Positions 1 to 13,136 of a stretch of DNA of 64,000 nucleotides are shown here, piece by piece. The stretch comes from Hoplostethus atlanticus (lineage: Eukaryota; Chordata; Actinopteri; Trachichthyiformes; Trachichthyidae), in NCBI GenBank assembly GCA_034670405.1, contig JAXDDX010000024.1:3588501-3652500 (forward strand), given 5' to 3'. Made by a program: the position numbers and the translations under genes. The notes under the pieces are model-generated. The model worked only from the letters and a program-made list of their open reading frames with translations. It was not told the DNA's origin and did not search any database. How positions within the stretch are numbered: the stretch's first letter is position 1; each line of letters starts with the position of its first letter.

Positions 1-942
1 CAAAGATGGATAATAAAGATATCCACCATTAACCGGCCTGATTAAATGGTCCTGTCTGATCCCTCCTCCACTATCCCATGCTACCCTGCAGCACCAGACC
101 ATGTTAAGCAGGTATCACTCATTAACCCACATATTAAATTCCCCTGACTGAGCTCTTCCTTAATGAACTACTCTCGTTAACTGGACAGGGGATGTAGAAA
201 CATACATGCATGCGTGCACAACACACAGATTGCAGGCAATGACCCGAGGGGTTTGGGATGTTTTCTCACATGAGAACATGGCGATGAGTACACTACATTC
301 AGATGAAAGAAACTAGGAACTATAAAAACACAACTGCACTGCAGAATTGCAATTAGTTGGTGAATTAGTGAATCACAAACCATTAAGACCTCAACATTAT
401 CATATTGTGACCCATGTATGGTAATGCTATTATCAGGAGCTCTCTGGTGATTTCAGCTCCCAATTACTGCATGTACCTAACCCCCAACTGCTCCGGTGGA
501 GCTACTCAATGGCCAGGCAGAAGAGAGTGGTTGTACTGGGCAGCTCCCAGTACAATGAATGTTTGTAACTGAATGAATGCCAAGCAGGGCTCTCCTGAAA
601 AAGAGTGTAACTGCTCAGCAAATCTCCTCTGGTTAAATTCAAAGTAAGAAATATCAAAAGAAATAAAATAACTGTCACTCATAGAAGCTATGGATTTTGT
701 CATATAGCATTGGAGTAAAGACAAAAGGAGGCCTTGATCAACTACTGAGGAAGGAGCCTACTCACCCTGCTGCTACTCATCTGCCATTAATCACCATTGC
801 AACACAGTATGCAGCCAGAGACAGAGGCTATGTCTACAGCTCATAATGTCTAGAGATACGAATACACAGAATCTATTGTAGGTACGTATTGGATGTGACA
901 TGTGTAGGATTAATGTAATGCTGTGAAATTGGATTTAGTGAC

Positions 943-965
943 ACATATATATATATATATATATA
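943..965. repeat. (AT)n microsatellite
   Basis: About eleven AT units form a simple run in the probable atp11a intron. Confidence 0.9.
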
Positions 966-2439
966 ATGCAAAAAAAATGTGACACCGTTACAAAACAAAA
1001 GCCCCAGTGATCTGCTTTGTGCTTTCATTTGGTCCAACTGGCAGTTGTTGGTCTCTACTTTGCTGGAAAAAATAGAATGCCAAGTTACACATCAAAAGTG
1101 TCAGTGAGGGGGGAAATAAGGCAATGTGGAGATGGAAAGAGGAAGGGGAAGAGAGTGCTGATGGTTGCTATAACAATTCATTAGACAATCTCAGTACATT
1201 ATGTAGCAGTGGGTTCCGCAATTGGCTCAAAATTATGAGTTGGCTGTAAATAAAAAATGATGATTGGGTAAATACTATCTCACCCACTGGTGTTGATGAC
1301 ACAGACCACCATGATTTTCACAAGAGCTGTAATGATGTAAATAACAGAAAACCTGCTACAACACCGAAGGACGAGAGGGCAAGTGAGCAGATTAGAGCAA
1401 CATGACAACATCTGTATTCTTTTATTCCCTGTGCTTTGTCCCCCACTTGCCTTGATGTGATCTAACTGTTACACAAGTCTATAATCCAGCTGTGCTACTT
1501 CTCTCCTCTCCCCTCACTCTCTCCTCTCCTTTTCTCCCACCACCCTAATCCGCTTCCTACAAACTGCCTTTCTCATTTTGCCTAAGTTTAAAGCTGACAA
1601 CATCCTAATGTGTAGCATTGAAACGCTGAAACTTGTAATGAAACCTCATGAAACCCATCTCCGGGGCATGCCGTAGCAAACAAAACACCATTCTCATAAG
1701 CCAACACACAAATGCATGGCTGTTCTCTCTGATGTACACACAGGCCAGTGGGCACAGCTTGGCCCGCACCAAACACAAAGCCACTGTGTGTTCGTCACCT
1801 ACAGCCTCTCTCTCCGCCAGGGCCCAGTCTCTGAGGGGGGCAGTGGACAAGAATAGACTGCCCTTATCCGTTTGTTGCGGTAAAAGTTAATGTGGCTAGC
1901 AGCAATCTCCCAAGCTGAGCTCTGCCTTTCAACACTAGCCAAGGGACTCATAGAGCCGTAAAGTTGCTAGAAAGCTCTCTAATGCCCTGCAGCCGCCTGG
2001 GACCCGCCGGCACCCTCTCAGATCAGAGGGAAGGATCCGACCTGCGGGCCTTGCTCATATCGGTATGGAGGTGTGAGAGGTTTACACCAGCGTTATGCAT
2101 AGAGGAAAGGAGTGAGGACAGAAGGGAACAAGCGTAAAGAAAGCTGAAGGAGGAAGCAAATATGAAAGCAATGGCTATGATGCTGATGTAAACCGAAATG
2201 TCACCGTCACTAGCAAGCAAGCAAGAAGCAAATTGGTATGCTTTAAAGATAAGAGGACATATTTAACCCTGTTAAGGTGTCAGTCATTTTCAATATGACC
2301 GCCGCCTGCACACACATCACCAGATTCCTATCCAGATGACCTCATGCAGTAAGAGATCTCTTACTTTGCCACTCTGAGGCATCACTCCACCGCTATTATT
2401 ACCAGATTACAAAAGGGCAACCCAACAGGAGGGAGTGGA

Positions 2440-2558
2440 AGCACACACTCACACATGCACCGCACACACTCACACACTCACACACTCACACACTCACACA
2501 CTCACACACACACACACACTCACACACTCACACACTCACACACTCACACACTCACACA

Positions 2559-2595
<37 letters not shown>

Positions 2596-2622
2596 ACTCA
2601 CACACTCACACACTCACACACA
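2440..2622. repeat. Interrupted (CA)n / CACACT array
   Basis: CA dinucleotides are broken regularly by CT, giving a CACACT-type higher-order unit over about 180 bp. The reading frames across it (poly Thr-His-Ser) are artefacts. Confidence 0.9.
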
Positions 2623-3812
2623 GGAGGTTGTTTTACAGATAAATCTCATTATAAATAAATTGTCTTCCTGCTCTTTGGTCTGTTGTGATAGGAGAACAAG
2701 AGTTCACACATGCGCACACACACACCTGTGATATCTTTCTATCTTGTTGCATAAAGTCTTAGAATTTCCTTTATGCTGGCAGAGAGAAAAACGTTGAACA
2801 GATATAGGTTGTTACAGACTTCTAGACAGTACAAAATGCGTGGCCTTTACAAAATAAAATGTCATTGTCCTTAGAAAGTGCTGCTGTGCTGTATTTGATA
2901 GATGTGAATAACTGGCTGCAGTTAGTAATGAAGGATATTAGGCTGCTCACCTCGCATCCCCTTTGTAATGACTGCTGGTTTGCTTTCAGTTAAGGCGGAG
3001 AATTTAGGAATAAGCTAAATCATGGAATGATCTCATATAATTCATGTTTGAAATCAAAGGTGCAAGCAAAGCACAGTTGGTCAGAACTGAAAAAACACAA
3101 TTTCACCTCTGGCACAGATTACACAAAAACACACCAAGGTCAAGCCACAACTCAGTGACAGGGTGACAGTAAGGTAACAAGATATAGGTTAACAGTGAAA
3201 GTGTAGAATGAATGGCTCGTAAACTTGAGCAGTCAAGTAACACATTCTGCTCTGAGATACCAAAGTGGCTGAAATCTGAAATATTTCCTTTCATGGCTGA
3301 AGAAAATGCACTACTTCAGTCATTTCCTTTTCAATGCCAAAGTCATGAATAAAAGCATTAGCGGCTTGCAAGTGACCCTGCTGCATGCAAAAGGCAAGGT
3401 TTACTAACGCTAGCAGAAAAAAAGGTTGCAATAGCCCTGCTAATCACATGTTAGTAACCGTGTACAGCGCTTGTTCCGCTACGTACCCTCATTAAGGGAG
3501 CAGCCGCAGAGGTGATGGCAGGGTTAATAGAAGGTGATACAAAAATAATAGAGGTCCGACATGCATCTCGCCATCCCTCCATTTCTACATAATTGAATTC
3601 ATGTTCACATGTCTCTCTGCCTGCTTGCTCACGTTACCATGGCAAGGTGACCATGACGTGATGCAAAGGAGGAGGTCTGGACAGCCGGGTGAGAGATGAG
3701 GCGAGTGTTCAATGACCCCATCCCTCCTCCTCTCCGCCTCACTAGTGGATTTGATTTCCCCCGGCGTTAGCCCTGGTGGGCCATCCGTCATGCCCCCAAC
3801 ACATCATCACCA

Positions 3813-3813
<1 letters not shown>

Positions 3814-3872
<59 letters not shown>
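3814..3872. repeat. (CA)n microsatellite
   Basis: An almost pure run of about 29 CA units. Confidence 0.9.
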
Positions 3873-3875
<3 letters not shown>

Positions 3876-4813
3876 CACACACTTGAGTGGTGATTATCTT
3901 CACAGCACCTGAGCCAGGTTTTAAAGGTTAGGTCAAAGGATTACAGAGTGTACATAGGAGATGTGTTGCTATAGTCCAGAGGTGTCCAGTCTGATGGCTG
4001 CGATGAATCCTGTCAGAGTCGGTCCTGGTTCCTGTGAAACCTTCTTTCTCTAATTCAACCGCCCACCGACCAGCTGCTTCCTGTCCTGGCAGATAATCAG
4101 AGGCTGCTGATGGCCCTGGCCTTTTTTAACAGTCAGACAAACCGGTAATATGGCATTATGCAGACATTTCCTGCTTGCAGACAGACTAGATCATTGATTA
4201 GAGATGCTGATTAGACCTTGGTGAACTCTGTTTATCTGAAGGTGTATGGCTGTGTTTGATTGAACGTGACAACGTGCCCTTTCCTTTAAGTCCCTCATGT
4301 GTGACACATAGCCTTTCTCGCTCTGTGTGTCATCAAGGGAAACGGCTGGAAGTGAGTACCTATTGCTGCAGAGGCCACTCATGTTAGGCCACCTGCCTCT
4401 GCAACTCCAGAGCAGGTGAAAGCCATCAGACACTTTCAACCTTAGTATGCACGCATGTTTTAGCTCACTAAAGCAACTTCACTGGCCACAGCCAAGTTCA
4501 TTTCTATTCTACACACCCGTCACCGCATCTGGATCCACTAGCACATTCCCCATTCAGCTCCACAGAAGCAGTGTGTAAAGCCCACAGCCACTGGCCAGTG
4601 AAGCAGCTCAAATGCTTATCATCACAGAAGAGCAAAATGTTTATCGACCTGCAAAGTCCACACTTTTCAACAAGTCAACACTATGTTATTTTATCTGCAA
4701 AACGGAAATAAGTGAGAGGCAAAAGCAGAAAGATGACATGCGTGACAGATGTGAGTTGCACTTGCAGACACCGAGCTACAATTCTAACACTGTTGACAGA
4801 CGGGGCCCCTTAC

Positions 4814-4852
4814 GTATCTACTGATGAGATTCCGGAGCAGGCTGAAATCCAT
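4814..4852 (-). CDS. atp11a: First coding exon of atp11a (P4-ATPase flippase), partial
   Basis: On the minus strand an ATG in a strong context (A at -3, G at +4) opens 13 codons, MDFSLLRNLISRY. A consensus splice donor (TAC|GTAAGG, donor at 4813) follows directly. Human ATP11A begins with the closely similar MDCSLVRTLVHRY and continues with CAGEEN, so the break falls where a first exon should end. ATP11A is a plasma-membrane phospholipid flippase that moves aminophospholipids to the inner leaflet and works with a CDC50 partner. The rest of the gene would lie left of the window; I found no second exon in 1-4813. SOX1 followed by ATP11A on the same strand is also the human 13q34 order. The match is short, so atp11c or chance cannot be fully excluded, but the N-terminus fits ATP11A better. 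An overlapping 66-codon plus-strand frame is treated as a shadow. Confidence 0.75.
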
Positions 4853-5350
4853 CCTCTTGACAGCCCCGGCGGCGACTAAACCGTGCAGTAGAGACGTTCA
4901 GCTCTCCTCGGATCCTCGTAAACGCTACCTAAAGTGTGTCTTTTCACCAGTATCCATCGCTCACGACCCCGGTGTCTCCATCTGTGATCGTGAGAAGCAG
5001 CGGTCTCTCAGTCGGCTGTTTTGATTTTCATGGCATCCTTGTGAAGAGCCATGTAGCAACCGGGCAGATATAACAACCTCTACTCACGGTGCTGGCTGCA
5101 TTTCCGGAGATATTTCACCACGTGCAACTCAACAGATCGTCTTGTATGTGACTCCCTGGATATTTTAGTGTTTTATTCCTGCAAAAAAAAAAATCTTTCA
5201 TGCAGTCTCTCTGTGTCCTGCTCTGCCTGTACAGAGGTGGCCCTCGCTGTAGCAGAGCAATGCGAAACGTACATTGCATTCACACGTCAGATGACTACGC
5301 TGGGCATGCGTACTGCGATTTTCCCACCCCTCCGGGAATACGTTTGAATA
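4853..5350 (-). promoter_or_regulatory. atp11a 5'UTR and promoter region (inferred)
   Basis: This is GC- and CpG-richer sequence directly upstream of the atp11a start exon. The minus strand has no acceptor-like break before the ATG, so it probably carries the 5'UTR. The transcription start is not visible. A near-consensus NRF1 palindrome (ACGCATGCGCGA, about 5738-5749) lies further upstream and may belong to the same promoter. Confidence 0.4.
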
Positions 5351-5925
5351 CTGCACTATAATAAAAGAAGGAAATGGCTATAATAACCTCTACACGAAGA
5401 AGTCCCGGTGTGCTCTATACCCACGTGAGAGAACCGTTATGAAGAAGAGCTACAGTGTGCCTAGACGATACTGTACAAATATCACAGCACAACAATAAGT
5501 CCCTATAGGTATATTATTGGAATGCAGTTATTTATCGGTAATTTGTGAAATAATTTGGAGTAATTTTGACTATTTGACCAGTTCATCGCAGAGCTCTATA
5601 TTTTACGTGATTATTTCCCCCTAACCGCCGTAAAGCCTCACAGACTTCAACCTGTGAGTATTTTTAGGCCGAGACATTTCACATGTTCAAGTGTCACAGC
5701 CGCTTGTTTCCATAACATGCCAAATGGGACTCTCACTACGCATGCGCGAACACACGCGCTTGCACGCGCGTAAGCACACACAACTAACGACATGACTGTA
5801 ACATTCCTATACTATTCCTGTAGGGACTTTCACCCTGTCTGTTCTCAGTAGCGAGTTTTTAGTAACCTTATCGTACTGTAGCTATGGATTTTTTTCACAC
5901 ATTTATATCAAACACATACACACAC

Positions 5926-6000
5926 GCCGACTCTCTCTCTTTCTCTCTCTCTCTATTTCACGCACGCACGCACGCGCACGCACGCGCACACACACACACA

Positions 6001-6045
<45 letters not shown>

Positions 6046-6050
6046 CCTCT
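5926..6050. repeat. Compound (CT)n/(CA)n/(CG)-containing microsatellite
   Basis: CT runs, an interrupted CACG block and a second long CT run lie together. It explains the 143-codon frame that crosses it. Confidence 0.85.
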
Positions 6051-7574
6051 ATTACACATAGGCTACACACACACCCTCTCTCGCGCGCACTCTCTATACT
6101 GCAACTACAACAGCGGTCCTACGTCAGGTGGACGTCTGGTCGTCTTGGCTGTTATTGCACTATCAGCACTTTATAAAACGTCTACTGTATTTGTGAGCAA
6201 ATGGAGAGGAAATCTAAAATTAGCTCCATCTCCATCAGGGGATCCTCTGGCAGCGGAACGGCAGGGTGACGTCTGCCCCAGACGTTTCATTTGCGGAGTT
6301 ATGACTTTCAATTAGTACAGACGCTATTAATAATGCATAGGGATCCAACACTTTCAGCTCTGACGGACTAATGCTGGATGTCGCTGTTTACCTCCCTCAG
6401 GCCCCCAAGTCCATTAATGTTTCATGATGAGTTTGCCTCAATAGACAGATTGCAAAATGCCTTTTGTTTATAGGTACAGTTATAATGTTCCTCTCTATAT
6501 AACGCGATGTTTTATTGCAACGTGACGTCATGGTGTGTTTGGCTAAGTGCCCTTTTTCGCTTATTTGATAATTGATTTGTCCCTCGCGAAAAATAACTAG
6601 GCTATAGTAAGTTAATAGAAGGATACTATACAAATATCAGCAAAACTACAACTAAGCTTCTGTTATAGCATAACTAGTCATCCATACATCCCTGAAGAAT
6701 TTCATTCCAAAATGAGATATCCACCACCTTCTCTCAGAAATGATAGACACAATACAATCAGATTGTGGATTTACGTACAGGATAGTAGGAGACCTAAATC
6801 CTTTGTTGATACTTACACCTTTACAGGCTGCAACCTATGAATTTTTGATGCTGAATGATGAAATAAAAGCAATCCCACGCCCAAATGGATATATAGTATT
6901 TTGGAAATGAATTATTCAATCCCATAAGTATCTCTCAATACTGATTTTGTCTCCAGATGCTGATCGGCGAATCCCATTAGGAGTGAAGAGCAGCAGGCCT
7001 TCACTGACCCTCGGCAAGGGTTCGTGCTCCGTGTGTTTGTCACAGTAGTTTTCTCATAGATGACCGAGCATCAGGGCTCCAGCTGAAGAAATAGGGTCGT
7101 TGTTAATTCTTTCCCTCTGTCTTATTGCGTGGGCAAGAGAGAGCCGCAAAATGGGGCAGTAGGTTACTTCTCATCGTAGTCAGTGTTACCATTACACTGC
7201 TCCGTGCAGATCTTCTGGTCTGTGTCTTGGGATGGTGTTTTCAGTTTTTTCAGCTATGTCTTTTTGATGGCGGTATGCTGGCGGTCAGACTTCAAGCCGG
7301 CATGCCCTGCAGGGACAGAAAGAACAACCCCAAAGGATGGAGTAGCAATTATGAGGCCTGTTTATGTGGTGAGGGACAGTGTGGTCTGCTATGATGTTTA
7401 CTTAAACACTCAATAAGGGTAGGTGTATCACTTAGTGAAATCAATACCCGATGACAGTTTATGAGTAATCGATCGAGACCGTAGGATGTGGAGAAGTTCC
7501 GCTAACAGAAATGATGAGCAGCCATCGTAGACTACAGTGGTTGCAAATGTTAATACGCAGGGAACACAGGTAGA

Positions 7575-7592
7575 CGGCGCCATCTAGTGGCC
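7575..7592 (-). promoter_or_regulatory. CTCF-like site
   Basis: The minus strand reads GGCCACTAGATGGCGCCG, matching the CTCF core pattern CCASYAGRKGGCR at every position. It lies between atp11a and sox1, where an insulator would make sense. The motif match is seen; binding is inferred. Confidence 0.5.
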
Positions 7593-8348
7593 GTTATGCA
7601 AAAACACATTCGTTGCGTTAATGAATCAGGCTTTATAGATATCAGCATGCTCACAGCCACATCTCCGAGGCTGTAGATTTAGTACAGCTATGTAGCTACT
7701 AATTAATTGCTGTGATTAGTTGCAACCGTAGTATAGTTTAAGTACGTTTTGCCGTTTTTCAGGAAAGAACAAATTAATAGAAATTGATAACTACAGCACG
7801 TATTTAGTCTATAGCTTTATAATAAACACAACCAGAAGTTTCAATAGTGTTACAGTTATTTGATTGATTCGCTATTACTTGTGTGTGAGTGATGGAGCGC
7901 GTGACTTGAGTCGGTGAGCAGGTGAGCGCGCATGCGGGCGAACAAGCCTACACGTTTCTGTAAGAGCTCCCGCGTAATGGTGCGATCAGAGGCCAAATGA
8001 ATGCACCCCAAACACCTGCTAAGTTTAAGGATGTGTGCGTGTAATCGCCGCGCACACTGCAGGACACCGCTCCCCCTCCGCTCAAAGATAATAGGTGTGT
8101 TTGTCTGTGTCTCCGGCGGAGCCGCGGTGCGTCACATGCCTCCTCTCTCCATGCCCACTCCGGGTGCCAAGAGAGGGGCTTAAACCTGCGTCTGGAGATG
8201 GGAGCTGTGGAGATCCCAGGGAGCGGTTGCTTGGCACCGTGAAATAGGATTTGGGGAGGACCGAAGCGATGAAGCGAGAGGGAGAGGAGCCACTGCCAAG
8301 TCCTCTCTACGGATTTGGTGCCCCCCTCACCCCTCAAACATATTCAGT

Positions 8349-8393
8349 TCACACACACACACACACAGACACACACACACACAAACAAACATA
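8349..8393. repeat. (CA)n microsatellite
   Basis: A CA run with a few interruptions, followed by purine-rich sequence to about 8480. Confidence 0.8.
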
Positions 8394-8872
8394 CATGCAC
8401 ACAAACGCAGAGAGTTAGAAAAAGAGAGGGGGTGATTGCGGGTGGAAAGAGAGAGAAAAGAAAGACAGGGAGGGAGTATAATAAGAAGAACAGTGTTTTG
8501 GAGCAGTGACAGTGCAGTCAGAGAGACGGTGACCTGAACATGTGTTCCTCACGGTAACCATCTCATACAACACACTAATCCTGCCAGGGCTTTACCAGGT
8601 GCCTCCTGCGTGCGTGCGAGCGTGCGTGTATATATATGTCTGCGCGCCTATGCTGTGCATGTGTCTGTGTGTGCGTGTGCTTGTGTGCACGTTTGAGTAT
8701 GATCATTCTCCAAGTGACAGACACAGAATGACAGGACACAAAGGGGAGGGAGGAGTGGGGAAATAAAGGGGCGGTGCCACTCACATGGCTGTCAATGGAG
8801 GTGATTGATTTTCCGCCTCCTGTTATCGAGGCCAACAGCCACAGTGTCGCCTGATACCATTCCCTGTCTAGG

Positions 8873-8995
8873 TCTCTCTCTCTCTCTCTCTCGCTCTCTC
8901 TCTCTCGCTCTTTCTTTCTCTCTCTCCGCTCTCTCTCTCTCAATACAATATCAGCAGCTCAATACACAGAGGATAGGCCTATAAAGTATCATCTT

Positions 8996-9052
<57 letters not shown>
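8873..9052. repeat. (CT)n and (CT)n(CA)n microsatellites
   Basis: Two pyrimidine-rich arrays (8873-8941 and about 9000-9052), separated by 60 bp of unique sequence; the second passes directly from CT to CA. Confidence 0.85.
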
Positions 9053-9054
<2 letters not shown>

Positions 9055-10432
9055 CAATAGCCACTATCTAATCAGCGTAGTTGTCTTGATCTGACAGACA
9101 GAGTGCTAGAAATGGAAAATAAATCAGTGATTGGAGGGTCAAGATGTTTTTGAGCTTCAGAAAGCGAGATGAGTCTATCTCAATGGATACTTCTAGACAT
9201 TTCTATTTCCTCTCACATCTATCTGTTTATGTGAGACTATGTTGAATGTTGATCTGAAAGCCTCTTCTACGAAAAGCAAAATAAATAAAAAAGAAACAGC
9301 AGTATTTGTACAGAGGAAGTTGACAGCTTTCTGTGTTGGAATGTTGTGATTTTACCCACACTAACAATATTGATGGAAAAAGTACTCCAGGGAGAAAATC
9401 AATATTCAGTGAACATGTGTTGAGAAAATCTTCAAGGTGAAACAGGAGCACTGAGTCTTTCTGCCTCCCCCACCCTCTTTTCTTTCCCTGGCTCCTTCTC
9501 TCTTTATTTTTCACTTAGTTTTCCTTGCCTCTATTTCCATGCCCTCTCCACCCTCTCTTGATAGATTTCTTCTTTTTTTTTTTCCCCCAACATCCTACAA
9601 AGCACTTGGACAATTTTGCCATTACTCATATTATTGGTGGTGGTTGCAGACTGAGCCTTGGCTCCATTCCTCAGGGGTAATTGGAAACTGCAGGTGTGAG
9701 AGGGCACATTAGCATACACAGGCCATGCACGGCGCACTGCTCCAGCCCTAATGGCAGCATGAAAAATACATCTATCACGCTAATGCCGGGGAGATGGATG
9801 TGTGCTGTAGTTATAGCTCTGAGACCTCTGAGCGTGCGCACTCACTACTTTCCCAAAAGTGTGTCCATGTATGTGTGTGTGCATGAGAGACAGAGACAGG
9901 AAGATGGCACTGTGTGCTGATATAGCTGAGAAACTATATGCATGTGGCCCAAAACAGCTGTCATTTTCAGGCCAGGTCACTGTGACAGCATGTTCCTGTG
10001 TACATTGCAAATCAGATGACACGTACAGTATGCCATTTGATACAGTGCAGGTAGGTGGTCACTGTACTCTGAGGATTTTATACAGGACTCTGCGCTCAAT
10101 AGAACACCTCACTACTGGTTTCTGCGCGTCTATAATAACAAAGAGTAGAGTATTTCGAGTATTTTTGTATTGAATATCAATAATGGGTCTTGGTAGGCAG
10201 GGCTGCGATCTTTCAAATGTTCCACTCAGCCCAAGTGTCACTGTGGCAAGGAAGTATTGCTTTATTCCACTTTTATAGGGCAGCACACCAGCATTCAAAA
10301 GAGGAGAAATGTAGAGCAGAGCAACCAATTTCTTCCTTGGAGGCAAAGTGACGACCCAATTTGGACCCCCCATAGGGTGACATGTGGGCCCCCTCAACTT
10401 GCTAACCCTAGTCATGTGTCATTACCATATCC

Positions 10433-10440
10433 GCACGCAC

Positions 10441-10517
<77 letters not shown>

Positions 10518-10537
10518 CACACACACATACACACTTG
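10433..10537. repeat. (CA)n microsatellite
   Basis: About 100 bp of CA with a few single-base interruptions. Confidence 0.9.
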
Positions 10538-10826
10538 CAGGGGCTTTTCTTTGTTCTCTGTAGTTTTTCTTGTCAATAGAACTGTGCTGAAACAGCTTGT
10601 TACACTGTGACATCCATTGACTCCCAGACCCCCTGCTGGGCATGTCTCACTGCAGTTAGGGCTTCAGAGGAGGGAACCAGCCATCGCTCCACTCCTTCAG
10701 AAAAGGCTTTGGTTACCTCACAGGGCACAAGGTTGCTGAACAAGAGACAGTGACTGGTGGCTCAAAGTGCCTCCCAAGAGCATGCATCAAAATGTATGGA
10801 CGTGTGGTGGATGTGTACTGTGAACA

Positions 10827-10860
10827 TATGGATGGATGGATGGATGGATGGATGGATGGA
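10827..10860. repeat. (GGAT)n tetranucleotide repeat
   Basis: About eight GGAT units. Confidence 0.85.
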
Positions 10861-10947
10861 AGGGTGACTTCAGGTCAGGGGACAAAGCAAGTCATTAAAA
10901 GAAAAAGAGAGGAGCGAGAGAAGAGAAAGAGAGGAGCAAGAGAAAAG

Positions 10948-11060
10948 TATGCCCAGTGTAGAGGTTAAGATCCCCGTCTCTGAGCCCACCTGTCCCCCTG
11001 TTAGCCTGGGATTCAAACCCAGCTTTACCTCTTGTCTGTTTCAATAAATAACAAATCCTA
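10948..11060 (+). mobile_element. Candidate tRNA-derived SINE
   Basis: An A-box-like segment (GTGTAGAGGTTAAGA) is followed about 60 bp later by a good B-box (GGGATTCAAACCC) and then a pyrimidine-rich tail with AATAAATAA. This is the layout of a tRNA-derived SINE head, different in sequence from the SINE at 43449. Boundaries and family are uncertain. Confidence 0.45.
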
Positions 11061-12454
11061 CAGTGACTTAATGACTTCAGCAGATCTAGAGGGATGTAGA
11101 TGCCTGGCCTGCTGGCAAGCATCAAAAAAGCCAAGGAGAGTGGACTGCCCCCTCTCCTTTTAGAGAGAGAGAGAGAGAGGAGAATACCCCAGGATTTCAG
11201 CATTGAAACATATTATCCCTACGCCATTAAAGCGGTAAACTGCAAGATTCTCAAATGTATTTATTTTTTAGGTGCTAAGCGATCATTGTTGTGGTCTTTC
11301 TGCACTGCACTTCCCAAAGATCACTTGTCAATCAAACAGCGGGGCGTCTTTTTCCTTAGATTTTCTGTTGAAGTTTGATTTTCGCTCTATTCTTTGTCTG
11401 TTCAGCCATGGTGGCTATCGCTGCTCATGCTAAATACCCAGTTCTTCTATTTATTCCAAACAAACCGCTGTTGCTGCGTCCAGAAACCTAAAGTGCCAGA
11501 GGATTTTTCCTGGGAAAGGGCTACCTGACACCTGTTAAGAACAGGAAATGTAAAATCTTTCATGTACTGGGTATAGGTTGAATGAGTCGGTGATAGAGAG
11601 TAGCAAAACGGGCATTTATTTATATGAAGATGGTGAAGATTATCACTTTAAGAGACTTCGGGAAACTGTAATATGAGAATAAATATGAAAAGAGGGTACG
11701 TGTGAGGTTGTGACAGTATCCAGGATGGGTTTTGGGGCGATCCTTTTACATTTTCTAGTTTTCTGTTGTTTTTTTGTTTGGTAGCACTGCCATAATAAAA
11801 GCACACCTCAATGTAAAAGTAGAGACAAGCAATGCATGAGTCCACAAACTCAGTTTCCCCTTCATTGTTCAGAGACCAACTCCAGGTTGTTGGTAGTGAG
11901 GTTTGGGGGTGTCCTTCATGTTCACAACACCTAATTGGACTTACGTTGGTAATATGAGCAACATTTTTGAATTCAGAAAATGAGGTATTCCCCTGGCTGT
12001 GAAAATAAGACAAATCAATTACTCTCATGGTCATCAATCCAAAACCTGTCTATCAAACCTATCAATCAGTTAATCAGTTAACACTCTTGAGACTGATAGT
12101 AGTCAAAGGCTATGGTACAGATGGTTAAGCAAAACTTTCATTGAGAATTTTGTCGTCTATAAGAAAGTCACCTGTCTTTGTGTTTGTGTCCTCGATCTCA
12201 GATGCACGTGTAATGGTACCTGTGAAAACCTGTGTGTGTGTGTGTACGTGTGTGTGTGTGTATGCGCGCACATGTGTTTTCCTTGCAGGAGGTCAGGATA
12301 CTCCCATGTTGACTGACTGTGAAGGATTATTATGGGATTAGGGGTGTCTCAGTTACCACGATGAGATGATAATCACAGTGGCAGTCCTCTGATCTCCACT
12401 GGGATAGGAGTGTCAATCAAACTGGAGATTCTCAGAGAGGAGAGGGAACACTGC

Positions 12455-12471
12455 TGTGTGGCTGTGTGTGG

Positions 12472-12516
<45 letters not shown>
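12455..12516. repeat. (GT)n microsatellite
   Basis: An almost pure GT run of about 25 units, preceded by two copies of GTGTGGCT. Confidence 0.9.
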
Positions 12517-12517
<1 letters not shown>

Positions 12518-13020
12518 ATGTGAAAACCTGTGTAGTGTTTTCTTCAGTGAGATATTTTATGTTGTGCTTATGTATGGATGTTTTGTTTTAATGTTAGACA
12601 AAGGTGAGTTGTGTTTTTTCATCTTGCCAGTGGATGAGTGAATTTATGTTTTATGGAAATAAAATATCGCCCCCACCCCCCTCCCTGCCTCCAGATGGTC
12701 CCTGTGGAGAGAGGGTGATTATCTGGCCCATCTGAGCCAGGGAACCTGAGAGTGTTGATGTTGGGTGGGCAGTGTGGTGCCACGCCAAGCCTCCTGTCCC
12801 CAGGAGCCTGAACACGATCCCCCTTACCTGCCCCTTGTCTCTGGCCCTCTCCCTCCCTCCCCTACCCCACCACCGGCTAGACTTACTGCCCCCCCCCACC
12901 TCCCTGTCCCGCCCTGGGATAGACTTTCCTCCACCTGACAAGGCTTGGCCTGGATTACTGGAATACCTGGACAGGTAAGTCTACTGAGGAAGGTGTCAAG
13001 TGCATGCGTGAGTTTGTATT

Positions 13021-13021
<1 letters not shown>

Positions 13022-13089
<68 letters not shown>

Positions 13090-13136
13090 AGAGAGAGAGA
13101 CAGAGAGAGAGAGAGTAAGAGAGAGAGAGAGAGAGA
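13022..13136. repeat. Compound (GT)n(GA)n microsatellite
   Basis: About 27 GT units pass directly into about 60 bp of GA. Confidence 0.9.

Larger units (their letters stand above)
1..4813 (-). other. Probable atp11a intron 1 (partial)
   Basis: No coding signal was found. The span holds an (AT)n run (943-965), a long CACACT-type array (2440-2622) and a (CA)n array (3814-3872). The rest is unique-looking AT/GC-balanced sequence. It is assigned to the intron only because the exon donor at 4813 points into it. Confidence 0.5.
5351..8872. other. Intergenic sequence with CpG-richer patches
   Basis: No gene is recognised. The 143-codon frame at 5884-6315 is mostly translated (CA)/(CT) repeat and is not a gene. 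CpG-richer patches lie at 5700-5780 and 7880-8200; the second contains GCGCGCATGCGGGC (7925-7938), an NRF1-like site, and could be an unrecognised promoter. The stretch 6200-6640 is rich in ATTA motifs and could be regulatory. A CTCF-like site lies at 7575-7592. Confidence 0.4.

Noticed and set aside
2440-2622. Regular CACACT units as a possible CRISPR-like array
   Set aside because: There are no unique spacers; it is a simple-sequence array in a vertebrate genome.
4824-5024. 66-codon plus-strand frame in a GC-richer region
   Set aside because: It overlaps the better supported atp11a start exon and 5'UTR on the other strand, and resembles no known protein.
5884-6315. 143-codon frame
   Set aside because: Half of it is translated CT/CA repeat; the rest has no recognisable domain.
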